Positions 37,575 to 47,586 of a stretch of 64,000 nucleotides of DNA are shown one piece after another; the first letter of the stretch is position 1, and every line of letters starts with the position of its first letter. The position numbers were made by a program, and so were the translations under genes. The notes below the pieces were generated by a model. That model was not told where the DNA came from, did not search any database, and saw only the letters and a program-made list of their open reading frames with translations. The stretch is from Picosynechococcus sp. PCC 7003 (GTDB taxonomy: Bacteria > Cyanobacteriota > Cyanobacteriia > Cyanobacteriales > MRBY01), in assembly GCF_001693255.1 (NCBI RefSeq), contig NZ_CP016474.1, positions 1,878,661-1,942,660 of the forward strand, given 5' to 3'.

Positions 37575-38345
37575 TTAGGCGATCGCTGTACCATCATCCG
37601 GAAAAACATCCTGTAAACGTTGGGGGCCAACCGCCTTTACCGCCTCAGCCAAATTAATATCCCCGGTATAAATCGCCCGGCCCACAATCGCCCCTGTGAC
37701 CCCAATCCCTTCGAGGGCCACCAGATTGACCAGATCAGCCAAAGAACTAACGCCTCCCGACGCAATCACTGGAATCTCCATGGTGGCTGCCAACTCCCGG
37801 AGCGCCTCTAGATTAGGGCCAGCCATGGTGCCATCCCGATGGATATCTGTGTAAATAATGGCAGCGACGCCCTGGGTAGCCATCTGCTTCGCCAAATCCG
37901 TGGCCAAAACCGCCGAGGTTTCCAACCATCCCTTGGTCGCCACTTTGCCATTGCGCGCATCAATCCCCACCGCAATCCGACCGGGATATTTTGCACAGAG
38001 TTCCGTCACGAGATCCGGATTTTCTACCGCTGCCGTCCCGATAATGGCTCGCTCTACACCCACATCAAACAATTGCGTCACACTGGCGACAGTCCGGAGA
38101 CCACCGCCCACTTGCACAGGAATATCAATCGCTGCCGCAATTTTGGCGATCGCCCCTAAATTGACGGATTCCCCCTGTTTTGCCCCATCTAAATCCACCA
38201 CATGAAGTCGGGTCGCCCCCTGCTCAGCCCACGTCCGTGCCACCTGCACTGGGTCATCATTAAACACCTGCGCCTGTTGATAATCACCCTGGTAGAGGCG
38301 CACACATTGGCCACCGAGTAGATCAATAGCGGGAATAACTTCCAT
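37575..38345 (-). CDS. hisA: Phosphoribosylformimino-5-aminoimidazole carboxamide ribotide isomerase
   Basis: Fourth step of histidine synthesis: Amadori rearrangement of ProFAR to PRFAR. TIM barrel with internally repeated halves; catalytic Asp in [14 protein letters not shown] (residue 8) and a second Asp in the central YTDIHRDG segment; phosphate-binding GGGLR and ASGGVSS loops. 256 aa is normal. Followed in the opposite direction by tRNA-Cys, with about 60 bases between. Confidence 0.96.
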   Translation of the reverse strand: MEVIPAIDLLGGQCVRLYQGDYQQAQVFNDDPVQVARTWAEQGATRLHVVDLDGAKQGESVNLGAIAKIAAAIDIPVQVGGGLRTVASVTQLFDVGVERAIIGTAAVENPDLVTELCAKYPGRIAVGIDARNGKVATKGWLETSAVLATDLAKQMATQGVAAIIYTDIHRDGTMAGPNLEALRELAATMEIPVIASGGVSSLADLVNLVALEGIGVTGAIVGRAIYTGDINLAEAVKAVGPQRLQDVFPDDGTAIA

Positions 38346-38358
38346 AACGAAAAAAATG

Positions 38359-38388
38359 TTGTGATGTGAACAAAAGCCCTGTTATAAT
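38359..38388 (+). promoter_or_regulatory. Promoter of tRNA-Cys
   Basis: TTGTGA (38359-38364) and a perfect TATAAT (38383-38388) with 18-base spacing, 16 bases before the mature tRNA. Confidence 0.65.
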
Positions 38389-38404
38389 AGCGAACTGTTG
38401 ACCC

Positions 38405-38476
<72 letters not shown>

Positions 38477-38652
38477 TATTTTTCAAAAAAATCAATCTTA
38501 AGCTCTCTCTATCGCAAGGATTTTTATCTACTTTTTGGGATATTTAGTTCAACTGAGACTGAGCAAAGCACGTCTTTCAGAACAACTCTAGGAGACGACA
38601 AATCACTAAAGAAAACAACATAAATTTGTACCCAGTTTTTCTTTAACTCGGC

Positions 38653-38688
38653 AAAAAAAAGGGCCTGGAGATAAATTCCCAAACCCTG
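38653..38688 (-). terminator. Intrinsic terminator of glgB
   Basis: On the minus strand an imperfect stem AGGGTTTGGGA/TCTCCAGGCCCT is followed by eight T. It lies about 40 bases past the glgB stop. Confidence 0.7.
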
Positions 38689-38726
38689 TAAAGATAGCTA
38701 AACAGCTAACGACAAAATTTTATTTT

Positions 38727-41063
38727 TTATACTTCGCCGGATAGAGCCTTTGCTTTATCCGCTTGTTTTTGAGCGAGCATTGCGGCTGTTTTCTCTCGGT
38801 CAATTTTTAGGACGACTACGCCGAGGGGCGGCAAACACAGGTCAACCGAATAAGGAAGATTGTGGAAACTCCAGTCTTCAGTCCAGACGCCACTGAAGTT
38901 GAGCAAATTACTCCCTCCAAAAGTTTCGGCATCACTATTCAAAATTTCTTGATAGTAGCCTTCTTCTGGAATGCCAATGCGATAGTGACTATGGGGTTGC
39001 GGCGTAAAATTACAGACCACAACGAGAAAATCGTTGGGATCTTTTGCCCGTCGAATAAAGGAAAGAACACTGTTTTGATTGTCAGAGCAGTCGATCCATT
39101 GGAATCCTTCTTCTTCAAAATCCCGTTCGTAAAGGGCTGGTTCTTGTCGATAGAGGCTATTCAATGCCGCAAAGAAACCTTTGAGTTTGGCGTGGGGCTC
39201 ATGTTGTAGCAAGTCCCAACTCAAGTCACTCCAAACATTCCACTCATTCCATTGGCCAAATTCCATGCTCATAAACATGGTTTTTTTGCCAGGATGGGCG
39301 AACATGTAGGCAAATAAGGCCCGCACATTGGCAAATTTCTGCCATTCATCCCCCGGCATTTTCCCAATAATCGAGCTCTTACCATGGACGACTTCATCAT
39401 GGGAAAGGGCCAGCATGTAGTTCTCGCTGTGGTGATACCACATACTGAAGGTGATGCTGTTTTGGTGGTGCTGCCGGAACCAGGGATCCATGCTGAAGTA
39501 TTTGAGATTGTCGTGCATCCAGCCCATATTCCACTTGAGGTTGAAGCCGAGGCCGCCGAGGTAGGTGGGGCGGGAAACCATGGGCCAAGCGGTGGACTCT
39601 TCGGCAACGGAGATAATCCCTGGATAGTACTTGAAGATGAGATTGTTGGTTTGGCGGAGAAATTCTACGGCTTCGAGGTGTTCATTACCGCCGTAATCAT
39701 TGGGGAGCCATTCACCCTCTTCGCGGTCGTAATCGAGATAGAGCATCGACGCTACTGCATCGACCCGAATGCCATCGATATGATATTTGTCAAACCAGAA
39801 TAGGGCATTGGCAATCAGGAAGTTACGAACCTCATTGCGATTGTAGTTAAAGATGAGGGTGCCCCAGCCTTTGTGCTCACCTTTGCGGGGATCGGCATGT
39901 TCATAGAGATGGGTGCCATCAAAATAGGCAAGACCGTGGGCATCCTTAGGAAAATGCCCAGGTACCCAGTCAACGATCACCCCAATACCATTGGCATGAC
40001 ATTGATCGATGAAGTACATCAGGTCTTCGGGATTACCAAAGCGGGAAGTTGGGGAATAGTAGCCAGTCACTTGGTAGCCCCAGGATCCGTCAAAGGGATG
40101 TTCAGCAACGGGTAGTAGCTCGATGTGGGTGTAACCCATTTCCTTAACGTAGGGAATGAGCTTATCTACCAGTTCGTAATAGCTGAGGAAGCGGGCACCG
40201 GGTTTTTGATCGCCCACGGGAATGGGAGAGACTTCACCGGAAAGGAGTCGCATTTTTTCGGTGGCGGAACCATGGAGCCAGGAACCGAGATGAAGTTCGT
40301 AGATGGAGACGGGATTTTTGAGGGGGTCTTGTTTGGCACGCTGTTCTAGCCAGTCATGGTCTTGCCACTGGTACTGGTCGAGGTCGGCAACGATGGAAGC
40401 GGTGTCGGGACGTACTTCCCGGAGAAAGCCGTAGGGATCTGATTTTTCGTAGATGTGGCCGTGTTGGTTTTTGATTTCGTATTTGTATTTGGTATTTGGG
40501 CCAAGATCGGGAATGAAGATTCCCCAGATCCCCACGTTTAAACGGCGCATTTGGTGTTTACGGCCATCCCAGTTGTTGAAATCGCCTAGAACAGAGACAT
40601 TGCGGGCATTGGGCGCCCAAACGGCAAAGTAAACGCCTTTGATGCCATCGACTTCAACGAGGTGCGCTCCTAGTTTGTTGTAGATGCGGTGGTGATTCCC
40701 TTCAGCAAAGAGGTGGAGATCGAGATCGCTGATGTGGGGCGCTTCGGCGAAGGCATAGGGATCATTAATAATCTGTTGGCGATCGCCTTCCTGGAGTTTG
40801 AGTTGATATTTCGGTGTGGTGTCACTCTTGAGGGTGCATTCAAAAAAATGGGGATGGTGCACCGTCGCCATGGGATATTCCGTTTGGGATGACGTATCAA
40901 CGACCCAAGCTTGACTTGCGGAGGGCAAATAGGCACGAACTGACCAGGTTTTTGGTGCAGTGTCATCTTCATTGACAGGGTGACAACCAAGGATCCCGTG
41001 GGGATTATCATGCTGGTTAGAAACAATTTGATTGACCTGGTCTGGGGTGAGGAGAGTAGGCAT
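38727..41063 (-). CDS. glgB: 1,4-alpha-glucan (glycogen) branching enzyme
   Basis: Introduces alpha-1,6 branches into glycogen. 778 aa with an N-terminal N1 domain (about 1-110), CBM48 (about 125-220), GH13 catalytic barrel (about 270-620) and C-terminal beta domain. GH13 motifs visible: region I DWVPGHFPKD, region II GIRVDAVASML (nucleophile Asp), region III AEESTAWP (acid/base Glu), region IV ALSHDEVVHG. Terminator downstream. The 347-base upstream region is long, allowing separate regulation. Confidence 0.97.
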   Translation of the reverse strand: MPTLLTPDQVNQIVSNQHDNPHGILGCHPVNEDDTAPKTWSVRAYLPSASQAWVVDTSSQTEYPMATVHHPHFFECTLKSDTTPKYQLKLQEGDRQQIINDPYAFAEAPHISDLDLHLFAEGNHHRIYNKLGAHLVEVDGIKGVYFAVWAPNARNVSVLGDFNNWDGRKHQMRRLNVGIWGIFIPDLGPNTKYKYEIKNQHGHIYEKSDPYGFLREVRPDTASIVADLDQYQWQDHDWLEQRAKQDPLKNPVSIYELHLGSWLHGSATEKMRLLSGEVSPIPVGDQKPGARFLSYYELVDKLIPYVKEMGYTHIELLPVAEHPFDGSWGYQVTGYYSPTSRFGNPEDLMYFIDQCHANGIGVIVDWVPGHFPKDAHGLAYFDGTHLYEHADPRKGEHKGWGTLIFNYNRNEVRNFLIANALFWFDKYHIDGIRVDAVASMLYLDYDREEGEWLPNDYGGNEHLEAVEFLRQTNNLIFKYYPGIISVAEESTAWPMVSRPTYLGGLGFNLKWNMGWMHDNLKYFSMDPWFRQHHQNSITFSMWYHHSENYMLALSHDEVVHGKSSIIGKMPGDEWQKFANVRALFAYMFAHPGKKTMFMSMEFGQWNEWNVWSDLSWDLLQHEPHAKLKGFFAALNSLYRQEPALYERDFEEEGFQWIDCSDNQNSVLSFIRRAKDPNDFLVVVCNFTPQPHSHYRIGIPEEGYYQEILNSDAETFGGSNLLNFSGVWTEDWSFHNLPYSVDLCLPPLGVVVLKIDREKTAAMLAQKQADKAKALSGEV

Positions 41064-41410
41064 TATGGCAATTACCGGAAATCGATTAAAGGTTTATTAA
41101 AGAAATTTTTTGTTTAGGGATCTGGGGCAAGGCTGGCTCAAGATAGGGCAATCTGAGGGAGATTTATGACGTGGTGTACATTTGGGAATGATTGTGACAA
41201 AGAGGATAGGGGGGAAATGTTGTGTGTGATACCTTGCTCCTGATCGCAGGCCCTAGGGTTTGCTTTTCAGGAAAAAAGACGAGAAAACTATAAATTGAGC
41301 CCCATTTTAGGAGATTGATCCTCACTGTAAACGGTTTTAGCAAATCCGCAATCGTTCCCCTGGGGTATGGTTGAATTTTTTTATGGAAGTCGCTGCTACC
41401 AGTTTAAACT
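41064..41410. other. Intergenic region between gloB and glgB
   Basis: About 350 bases upstream of glgB and past the gloB stop. Presumably carries the glgB promoter. I see no small gene, repeat or obvious structured RNA in it; a short open frame beginning at 41367 runs antisense to gloB and is discounted. Confidence 0.45.
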
Positions 41411-42190
41411 TCAAAAGAGATCCCGTTTGCCACGCAACTTTATGAACGTCCGGAGGGGATCCGTTGTGTTTAAGTTAGCTTGCAGTTGGCGATCGCCACA
41501 GCGCAAAAAAGGATTTGTCTGTTTTTCTAAAGCCAACGCCGTGGGAATGGTCGGTTCCTGGCGTTGCCGTTGGGTCTGCACTTGTTGAAAACGCCTCTGG
41601 AGAGCCTCATTCTCTGGATTGACCGTCAAGGAAAATTTAATATTTTTCAGGGTGTACTCATGGGCACACCAGATGTTGGTGTTATCTGGCAAATCACAAA
41701 TTTGCTGGAGCGAGGCAAAAAGTTGCTCTGGCGTTCCTTCCAAAAGACGACCGCAGCCATTAGCAAACAGCGTATCGCCACAAAATAAATCACCACTGTC
41801 TTCAGGCCGCAGGGGAGGGAAATAGTAGGCGATGTGACCTTGGGTATGGCCTGGCACAAACAAAATTTCGACGGTGCGATTAAATAAATCTAAGTGATCA
41901 CCAGCCTTAAGGCTCACCGTTTGGCCTGGAATATGTCCTTTCTGTAAATCTATTGCACTGCCATACACCGCTGTTGTCGGGAAATGACTTAATAATTGAC
42001 GATTACCACCCACATGATCAGAATGGTGATGCGTAATCAAGATGCTCTTAAGCGTTAAATACTCTCTGTTTAGGTAATCCAGCACCACCTTACCGTCGCC
42101 TGGATCAACCACTGCACAGTCTCCCGTGGATCGATCAACCAAGAGAAAAATATAGTTATCGTTAAAGGCCAGTAGGCGAATAATTTCCAT
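41411..42190 (-). CDS. gloB: Hydroxyacylglutathione hydrolase (glyoxalase II)
   Basis: Metallo-beta-lactamase-fold thioesterase hydrolysing S-lactoylglutathione, the second step of methylglyoxal detoxification. The metal site THHHSDH is at residues 53-59, with further ligands in [10 protein letters not shown] and CGDTLF, and a C-terminal helical domain ending [14 protein letters not shown] choose the ATG at 42190 (259 aa), preceded by GGGGGA; this matches family N-termini. A GTG eight codons upstream is possible but less likely. Confidence 0.94.
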   Translation of the reverse strand: MEIIRLLAFNDNYIFLLVDRSTGDCAVVDPGDGKVVLDYLNREYLTLKSILITHHHSDHVGGNRQLLSHFPTTAVYGSAIDLQKGHIPGQTVSLKAGDHLDLFNRTVEILFVPGHTQGHIAYYFPPLRPEDSGDLFCGDTLFANGCGRLLEGTPEQLFASLQQICDLPDNTNIWCAHEYTLKNIKFSLTVNPENEALQRRFQQVQTQRQRQEPTIPTALALEKQTNPFLRCGDRQLQANLNTTDPLRTFIKLRGKRDLF

Positions 42191-42259
42191 ACTGAGATTC
42201 CCCCCATAAGTCACTGATATTGATCATAACAGGGGGATCTTGCATGAAAAAACGAGTCA

Positions 42260-43174
42260 TTAATCGAGGGAAATTTTGTAAACCCAATCTGCAAACTCCG
42301 GATCACGATTTTCTGTGATCGCTGTTAGTTTTTCCCGTAATTTCTCGGTGATGGGCCGTTCCGTCGGTAAAGTATAATTTTCGACTCGCTTTACTGGGGT
42401 GACTTTGGCCGCTGTTCCGCTTAAAAAGACCTCATCGGCGATCAATAATTCCGACTTATCGATGGGACGTTCTACCACTTCGATGCCGAGGTGTTTCGCG
42501 AGGGTGACAATACTGTCGCGGGTAATCCCTTCGAGGATGTCTTGGTCGGAGCCAGGAGTGATCAGCTTGCCATCCCGGACGATAAAGACGTTCATCCCGG
42601 AGGCTTCACAAACTTTCCCCTGGGAATTCATCAGCAGGGCTTCGTCGAATCCAGAGGCGACGGCTTCGGTTTTGGCTAGGGCTGAGGCAATGTAAGCGCC
42701 GCTAATTTTGCCCCGGAGTGGGAAACTACGGTCTTCTTGGCGCGACCAGGAACTGATCCGGCAGGCGATCCCGTCGGGAGAAAGGTAGTCACCCAGCTCT
42801 AAGCCATAGACAAAGAAGTCTTTTTCGATGTTGTGGAGACGGGGAGCAATGCCTAGATCAGAGGTGTAGACAAAGGGACGAATGTAAAAGGATTTCGTGG
42901 GCCGATTTTGTTTCACAAAGTCAACGATGACATGCTCAATTTTGTCAGCCGGGAGATCAAAATGGAGAAATTTTGCGCTGTTGCTGAGGCGACGGCAGTG
43001 GCGTTCGAGACGGAAAAGAAGAATTTGCCCAGGATTGTTCGGATCAGGGATGCCCCGTAAGCCCCCAAATGCCCCTGTGCCGTAGTGGAGTGCGTGGGTT
43101 GCAATGGAAATATTTGCGTCAATGAAGGGAACAAATTTTCCTTGGAAATAGGCAGTGGGGAGGAAATTATGCAT
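42260..43174 (-). CDS. ilvE: Branched-chain amino acid aminotransferase
   Basis: PLP-dependent class IV transaminase interconverting Leu/Ile/Val and their keto acids. N-terminal FLPTAYFQGKFVPF, the HYGTGAFGGLRG segment and the PLP lysine in SGAYIASALAKTEA are typical; EASGMNVFIV and the GITRDSI segment bind the cofactor. About 304 aa from the ATG at 43174; a TTG at 43213 would add 13 residues without homology to the family. Alone on the minus strand between gloB and the M61 peptidase. Confidence 0.93.
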   Translation of the reverse strand: MHNFLPTAYFQGKFVPFIDANISIATHALHYGTGAFGGLRGIPDPNNPGQILLFRLERHCRRLSNSAKFLHFDLPADKIEHVIVDFVKQNRPTKSFYIRPFVYTSDLGIAPRLHNIEKDFFVYGLELGDYLSPDGIACRISSWSRQEDRSFPLRGKISGAYIASALAKTEAVASGFDEALLMNSQGKVCEASGMNVFIVRDGKLITPGSDQDILEGITRDSIVTLAKHLGIEVVERPIDKSELLIADEVFLSGTAAKVTPVKRVENYTLPTERPITEKLREKLTAITENRDPEFADWVYKISLD

Positions 43175-43240
43175 GGGTTGGGGGCAAACGGTAGGGTGCG
43201 AAATGGGTGACAAAAAGAATAATGAAGCAAAAAGGGATGT

Positions 43241-45043
43241 TTATCTTACCGCACTTGAATCTTTGGGATTCAGCCAGCCCTTGAGGTTCTGCAACTGCTT
43301 GGCAGAGGCTTGGGGATTTTTCACGACTTGATAACTGCTCGGTTGGGGGGCAGCGAGGGTGACGGCAAGGGTTTTCAGTTGGTCTTGGTGAAAAATCGTG
43401 ATCGAAATTGTATCACCTGCTTGGTAGTTCTGAAGGCGATGGTTGAGTTGTTCGGCATTGGTGCGATAGTTGGCGATCGCCAAGAGTTCATCTTCTGGAT
43501 CAATGCCGGCTTGGTGGGCGGGGGAGTCAACATTCACCGTTTGCACCAGGGTGCGATTGTTTTGGTCGGTGACGGTGAGACCCAGGTAGGGGAGATCTTT
43601 GTTGGTGTAGACGGGTTTGATTCGTAGACCGAAGGTTTCGAGGGTTTCGCTGAGGGGAAGTTCTGCCGTGGTGTGGAGAGATTGATGGAAAAAGTCGCTC
43701 AGGTCAAAGCCCGCCACCTCACTAATGACCTGCTCCACCTGGGTCGGAGTAAAACCAACTTCTGGTTTGCCGAATTTTTCCCACATGATCCGCAGCACAT
43801 TGTCCAAGGATTTTTGGTTTTGGTGGCGATCGCGAATTTTGAGATCCAGCAACATCGCCACCAGAGCGCCCTTGAGATAGTAGGACATCTGGTTGTTGTT
43901 ACTATGGGCCTCGCGGCGGTAGAGCTTAATCCAGGCGTCAAAACTTGACTCTGCTAGGGGTTGCACCAAACGCCCTGGGGTGAGGAGGTAGCGGGTGATA
44001 TCTTTGCTGAGGCTTTCGAGGAAAAACGCTTTGTCATAGATGCCAGCCCAGAGAGGAATGAGCAAATCGTAGTAACTGGTCACTCCTTCAGCAAACCAAA
44101 GGGAAGGGGTGTAATTTTCTGTCTCGTAGTCAAAGGTTTCGAGTTCCTTCGGGCGAATGCGTTTCACATTCCAGAGGTGGAAAAATTCGTGGGCCACCAA
44201 CTGCATAAAGCGGTTGTATTGGTCAGATTTTTGGAAACCAAACCGAGGATAGTTGAGGGAGCAACTTTCCTTATGTTCGAGGCCGCCATAGCCACTGCCG
44301 GACAGGTGCAGCAAAAACATATATTCGTCGTAGGGCAACTCACCGCCGAAAATTTTTGCTTCGGTCTGGATGATTTTTTTGGTGTCGACGATCGCCTTTT
44401 CCGCCTTGAAATTGCCTTCTCCCCAAACGACCCAACGGTGGGGCTTCCCTTCACAGAAAAATTCATAATTTTCGTGGAGACCCACTTCCACGGGACTATC
44501 CACCAACACATCGAAATTTTCGACCCAGAAACAATTCTCTTGATCTTCGATCAGGGGCAGAGTGGTATTCACTTCCCAGGCGATGTGGGGCGGTTCGACG
44601 GTCAAGGTACAGGCTTGGTCTTGGTGCCCTGGAATAAAGCAGAACAAAGCCGCACCGTTGAAATAACCGTGGGTACTATCAAGGTGGTTGGTGCGGACGG
44701 TGAGCTCATTGGCAAAGACCCGATAGTGAATTTGGACATCTGAGATGTCAGCGGTTTCAACTTGCCAGTGGTTTTTCGTCACTTTGCGCCAACTGAGGTC
44801 AACACCCGCCGCTGTGGTGGCCCGAAAATCCTGGAGATGCCGGGAATATTCCCGCACCATGTAGGAACCAGGCGTCCATACGGGCATCTTGAGATCGAGG
44901 ACAGCAGCTTCCCATTGACTAATCTCAATCGTCACCTCAAACAGGTGGGTTTGGGGCTGGGGCATTGCCACTCGATAGGCGATCGCCACCGTATCTTGTG
45001 CAGTTGGGGCTGGTGTTGCCATGGAAGTTGCCGTGTGAACCAT
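43241..45043 (-). CDS. M61-family metallopeptidase with PDZ domain
   Basis: 600 aa. N-terminal beta domain (about 15-190), then a catalytic domain with the GGLEH motif (253-257, substrate binding) and zinc site HEFFH (285-289), the third ligand Glu following in LWFAEGVTSYY. A PDZ domain occupies about 480-570. This is the glycyl-aminopeptidase family. No signal peptide is obvious, so it may act in the cytoplasm. Ends just before ilvE. Confidence 0.92.
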   Translation of the reverse strand: MVHTATSMATPAPTAQDTVAIAYRVAMPQPQTHLFEVTIEISQWEAAVLDLKMPVWTPGSYMVREYSRHLQDFRATTAAGVDLSWRKVTKNHWQVETADISDVQIHYRVFANELTVRTNHLDSTHGYFNGAALFCFIPGHQDQACTLTVEPPHIAWEVNTTLPLIEDQENCFWVENFDVLVDSPVEVGLHENYEFFCEGKPHRWVVWGEGNFKAEKAIVDTKKIIQTEAKIFGGELPYDEYMFLLHLSGSGYGGLEHKESCSLNYPRFGFQKSDQYNRFMQLVAHEFFHLWNVKRIRPKELETFDYETENYTPSLWFAEGVTSYYDLLIPLWAGIYDKAFFLESLSKDITRYLLTPGRLVQPLAESSFDAWIKLYRREAHSNNNQMSYYLKGALVAMLLDLKIRDRHQNQKSLDNVLRIMWEKFGKPEVGFTPTQVEQVISEVAGFDLSDFFHQSLHTTAELPLSETLETFGLRIKPVYTNKDLPYLGLTVTDQNNRTLVQTVNVDSPAHQAGIDPEDELLAIANYRTNAEQLNHRLQNYQAGDTISITIFHQDQLKTLAVTLAAPQPSSYQVVKNPQASAKQLQNLKGWLNPKDSSAVR

Positions 45044-45060
45044 CAGAAAAAAACTTACTC

Positions 45061-45741
45061 CTATGCTCGGTTGGCTAAATTTGTCAGTTGCTTGAAGTTG
45101 ACTAAATGAATGCGCCCTTCACCAATTTCGATCCACCCTTTCCCTTCCAGTTTAGACAGAATCATCTCGACTTCCTTGGTGGTGATATCAGCCACATCCG
45201 CCAGGTCAGACACCGACAATTGAATAATGTCTACGCCCTGATCCGTGGGGTGGCCATAGTTTTCTGCCAAGAGTAAGAGGGTTTTGACTAACTTGAGGGC
45301 GGGGGGCTGCTTACGCCAATAAAATCGGGCATTGGCATTACGGAGACGACGCACCATGAGTTGCAGCATTTTGTGGTGCAGCTGAGGGTCTTTAAACAGT
45401 AGCTGAATAAAACGCTGGGCCGAAACGCTAAATAGTTTGACTGGAGAAAGGGCGACCACATCTGTGGAACGGGGCGATTCGTCTAATACTGACATTTCCC
45501 CAAAAAAGTCGCCTTTGCCCATAATCGCGAGGGTCACGGTTTCGTCGTCCCCTGTGAGGCGGCGCACTTTAACCCAGCCGGATTCGATGAAATAGACGGC
45601 ATTGCCCCAGGAGTCTTCCATTAAGACGGTGCGTTCTGCGGGATAGTCATGCTCGGTGGTGACAGACAGGAGCCATTCGATGGTTTCGGGGTTTGCGGTG
45701 CTAAAGAGGGGAAAAAGCTCGCTAAAAGCTTCAATGTCCAT
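45061..45741 (-). CDS. Crp/Fnr-family transcriptional regulator
   Basis: 226 aa. Cyclic-nucleotide-binding domain about residues 8-125 and winged helix-turn-helix about 150-222. The phosphate-binding cassette FFGEMSVLDESPRSTDVVA keeps the cAMP-binding Glu (82), Arg (91) and Ser (92) of E. coli CRP, so nucleotide binding is plausible. The HTH segment LADVADITTKEVEMILSKLE is intact. Target genes unknown; it is upstream of the M61 gene on the same strand (17 bases), possibly an operon. Note the adenylate cyclase at 18455-20113. Confidence 0.9.
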   Translation of the reverse strand: MDIEAFSELFPLFSTANPETIEWLLSVTTEHDYPAERTVLMEDSWGNAVYFIESGWVKVRRLTGDDETVTLAIMGKGDFFGEMSVLDESPRSTDVVALSPVKLFSVSAQRFIQLLFKDPQLHHKMLQLMVRRLRNANARFYWRKQPPALKLVKTLLLLAENYGHPTDQGVDIIQLSVSDLADVADITTKEVEMILSKLEGKGWIEIGEGRIHLVNFKQLTNLANRA

Positions 45742-45982
45742 GAAATCTTGCCAGGATGTGCAGAATGAAACAATACAATGAATACAAGGTGATTGGCCGT
45801 TAGGCGCTATTTTCGCACGTTTTCTTTTCAGAATAGCTCACTTTCTGGCCAGGGCTAAATGGGGCGATCGCCTTGGGGGAAAAGTCAGCCCTTTCACATT
45901 ACAGTTTTTGTCACGATAACCATGGTAGGAGGTGTCCTTATCCATAATTTGTAGTGAAGCACTCTTGGAATACAAAAGGCGC

Positions 45983-47494
45983 GTGTTAAATACCCTTGAT
46001 CTAAAGCGAACCCTGGCAAAGGACACCTACAAAGAGCAATTAGAAGACCTGATGCAGCAGTTGCGGTCTTTGCAAAATGCCTGTTGGCAGCACCAGTTAC
46101 CCGTGACGGTTGTCTTAGAAGGCTGGGCGGCCGCAGGGAAGGGCGCTTTGGTCAAAAAAATGACCAACTACATGGATCCCCGGGGGTTTTCGGTGTTGCC
46201 GATCTTCGAACCCTCAGCCCGCGAAAAACAATATCCATTGCTCTGGCGATTTTGGCACAAGCTCCCGGCGAAGGGCAGTATCGCTTTTTTCTATCACAGT
46301 TGGTACACCCATGTGCTCGAAGATCGCCTGTTTGAGCGGGTTAATCCGGTGGACGTGCCCCTGGTGATGCGAGAAATTAATGCCTTTGAGCGGCAGTTGG
46401 TGGATGATGGCATGGCGATCGCCAAATTTTGGATTCATCTGTCCCAAAAAGAATTAAAAAAACGCCTCAAAACTGCCGAAGCTGACGAATTAGAAGCCTG
46501 GCGAGTCCGTCCTGAAGATTGGCAACAAGCGAAAAACTACAAAGAATATCGGCACCTCGCAGAGGAAATGTTGATCTACACCAGTACCGGGGCCGCTCCC
46601 TGGATTCTCGTCGAGGGCGATGATTACCGTTGGTCGGAAATAAAGGTGCTGTCCCAACTGGTGGCGACCATTGTCGAAGCCCTAGATCGTCGCAAAATCA
46701 CCATCCCTGAGGCGGTTCATATCCGTCCCCAAGCCCAACTTTTACCCACAGAACCGGACTTTCTCGCCAAGGTGGATTTAAGCCTAGAACTAGACGACAA
46801 AGACTACAAAAAACGTCTCCGGGCAGCCCAAATTAAATTACGGCAACTGCAACTTAAAATCCACCAAGAAAAATTACCGGTGCTGCTGCTGTTTGAAGGC
46901 TGGGATGCCGCGGGCAAAGGGGGCGCCATTAAACGGTTAACCGACGTCCTAGATCCCCGCAGTTATAAAGTCGATGCCTTTGGTGCCCCCACCGAAGAGG
47001 AAAACCGTTACCATTACCTCTGGCGTTTTTCTCGCCATTTACCTGGTATGGGGACGATTGGCATTTTCGACCGCAGTTGGTATGGGCGGGTTTTAGTCGA
47101 ACGGGTTGAAGGCTTTGCGACGGAAACGGAATGGAAGCGGGCCTACCGCGAAATTAACGAGTTTGAAGCTCAGCTGATTCACAAGGGTTATGTGCTCGTA
47201 AAATTTTGGCTCCACATTGACCCAGATGAACAGTTAAAACGCTTTGAGCAACGGCAGGACAATATTTTCAAAAAATATAAGTTAACCGACGAAGATTGGC
47301 GCAACCGAGAAAAATGGGGCCAATATGCGGTGGCCATTAATCAGGCGATCGCCCGCACCAGCACCCCCGCCGCCCCCTGGACGATTGTGCCGGCTAACGA
47401 CAAACTCTATGCCCGTGTTTTCGTGATTGAGACCGTGATCGAAGCCATTGAGTACAAGCTCAAACGTCTGAAAAATGGTGAGGCCATTGTCTAA
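45983..47494 (+). CDS. Two-domain PPK2 (polyphosphate:AMP phosphotransferase type)
   Basis: Tandem polyphosphate kinase 2 domains. In the C-terminal domain the motifs are complete: Walker A GWDAAGKGG, with its Asp, and Walker B FDRSWYGR. In the N-terminal domain the equivalent Asp is Ala (GWAAAGKGA) and FDRSWYGR has become FYHSWYTH, so only the second half should be catalytic, as known for class II PPK2 enzymes that make ADP from AMP with polyphosphate. I prefer the GTG at 45983, which aligns with family N-termini; the GTG at 45932 sits on its own GGAGG and would add 17 residues. Confidence 0.88.
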   Translation: MLNTLDLKRTLAKDTYKEQLEDLMQQLRSLQNACWQHQLPVTVVLEGWAAAGKGALVKKMTNYMDPRGFSVLPIFEPSAREKQYPLLWRFWHKLPAKGSIAFFYHSWYTHVLEDRLFERVNPVDVPLVMREINAFERQLVDDGMAIAKFWIHLSQKELKKRLKTAEADELEAWRVRPEDWQQAKNYKEYRHLAEEMLIYTSTGAAPWILVEGDDYRWSEIKVLSQLVATIVEALDRRKITIPEAVHIRPQAQLLPTEPDFLAKVDLSLELDDKDYKKRLRAAQIKLRQLQLKIHQEKLPVLLLFEGWDAAGKGGAIKRLTDVLDPRSYKVDAFGAPTEEENRYHYLWRFSRHLPGMGTIGIFDRSWYGRVLVERVEGFATETEWKRAYREINEFEAQLIHKGYVLVKFWLHIDPDEQLKRFEQRQDNIFKKYKLTDEDWRNREKWGQYAVAINQAIARTSTPAAPWTIVPANDKLYARVFVIETVIEAIEYKLKRLKNGEAIV

Positions 47495-47504
47495 ATAATT
47501 AATA

Positions 47505-47529
47505 AAGCCGTCCCTGAGGAACGGCCTTG
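47505..47529 (+). terminator. Weak terminator-like hairpin after the PPK2 gene
   Basis: AAGCCGT...ACGGCCTT stem with a short loop, ten bases past the stop; only a short T-rich tract follows. Confidence 0.45.
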
Positions 47530-47586
47530 TGTTCACTTAAAGATGGATGATCACCAAGCGAAAAATAAGATTGCCTAGATCAATCC

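Noticed and set aside
43961-44743. 260-codon plus-strand frame
   Set aside because: Antisense to the M61 peptidase, which has a complete HEFFH site and PDZ domain.
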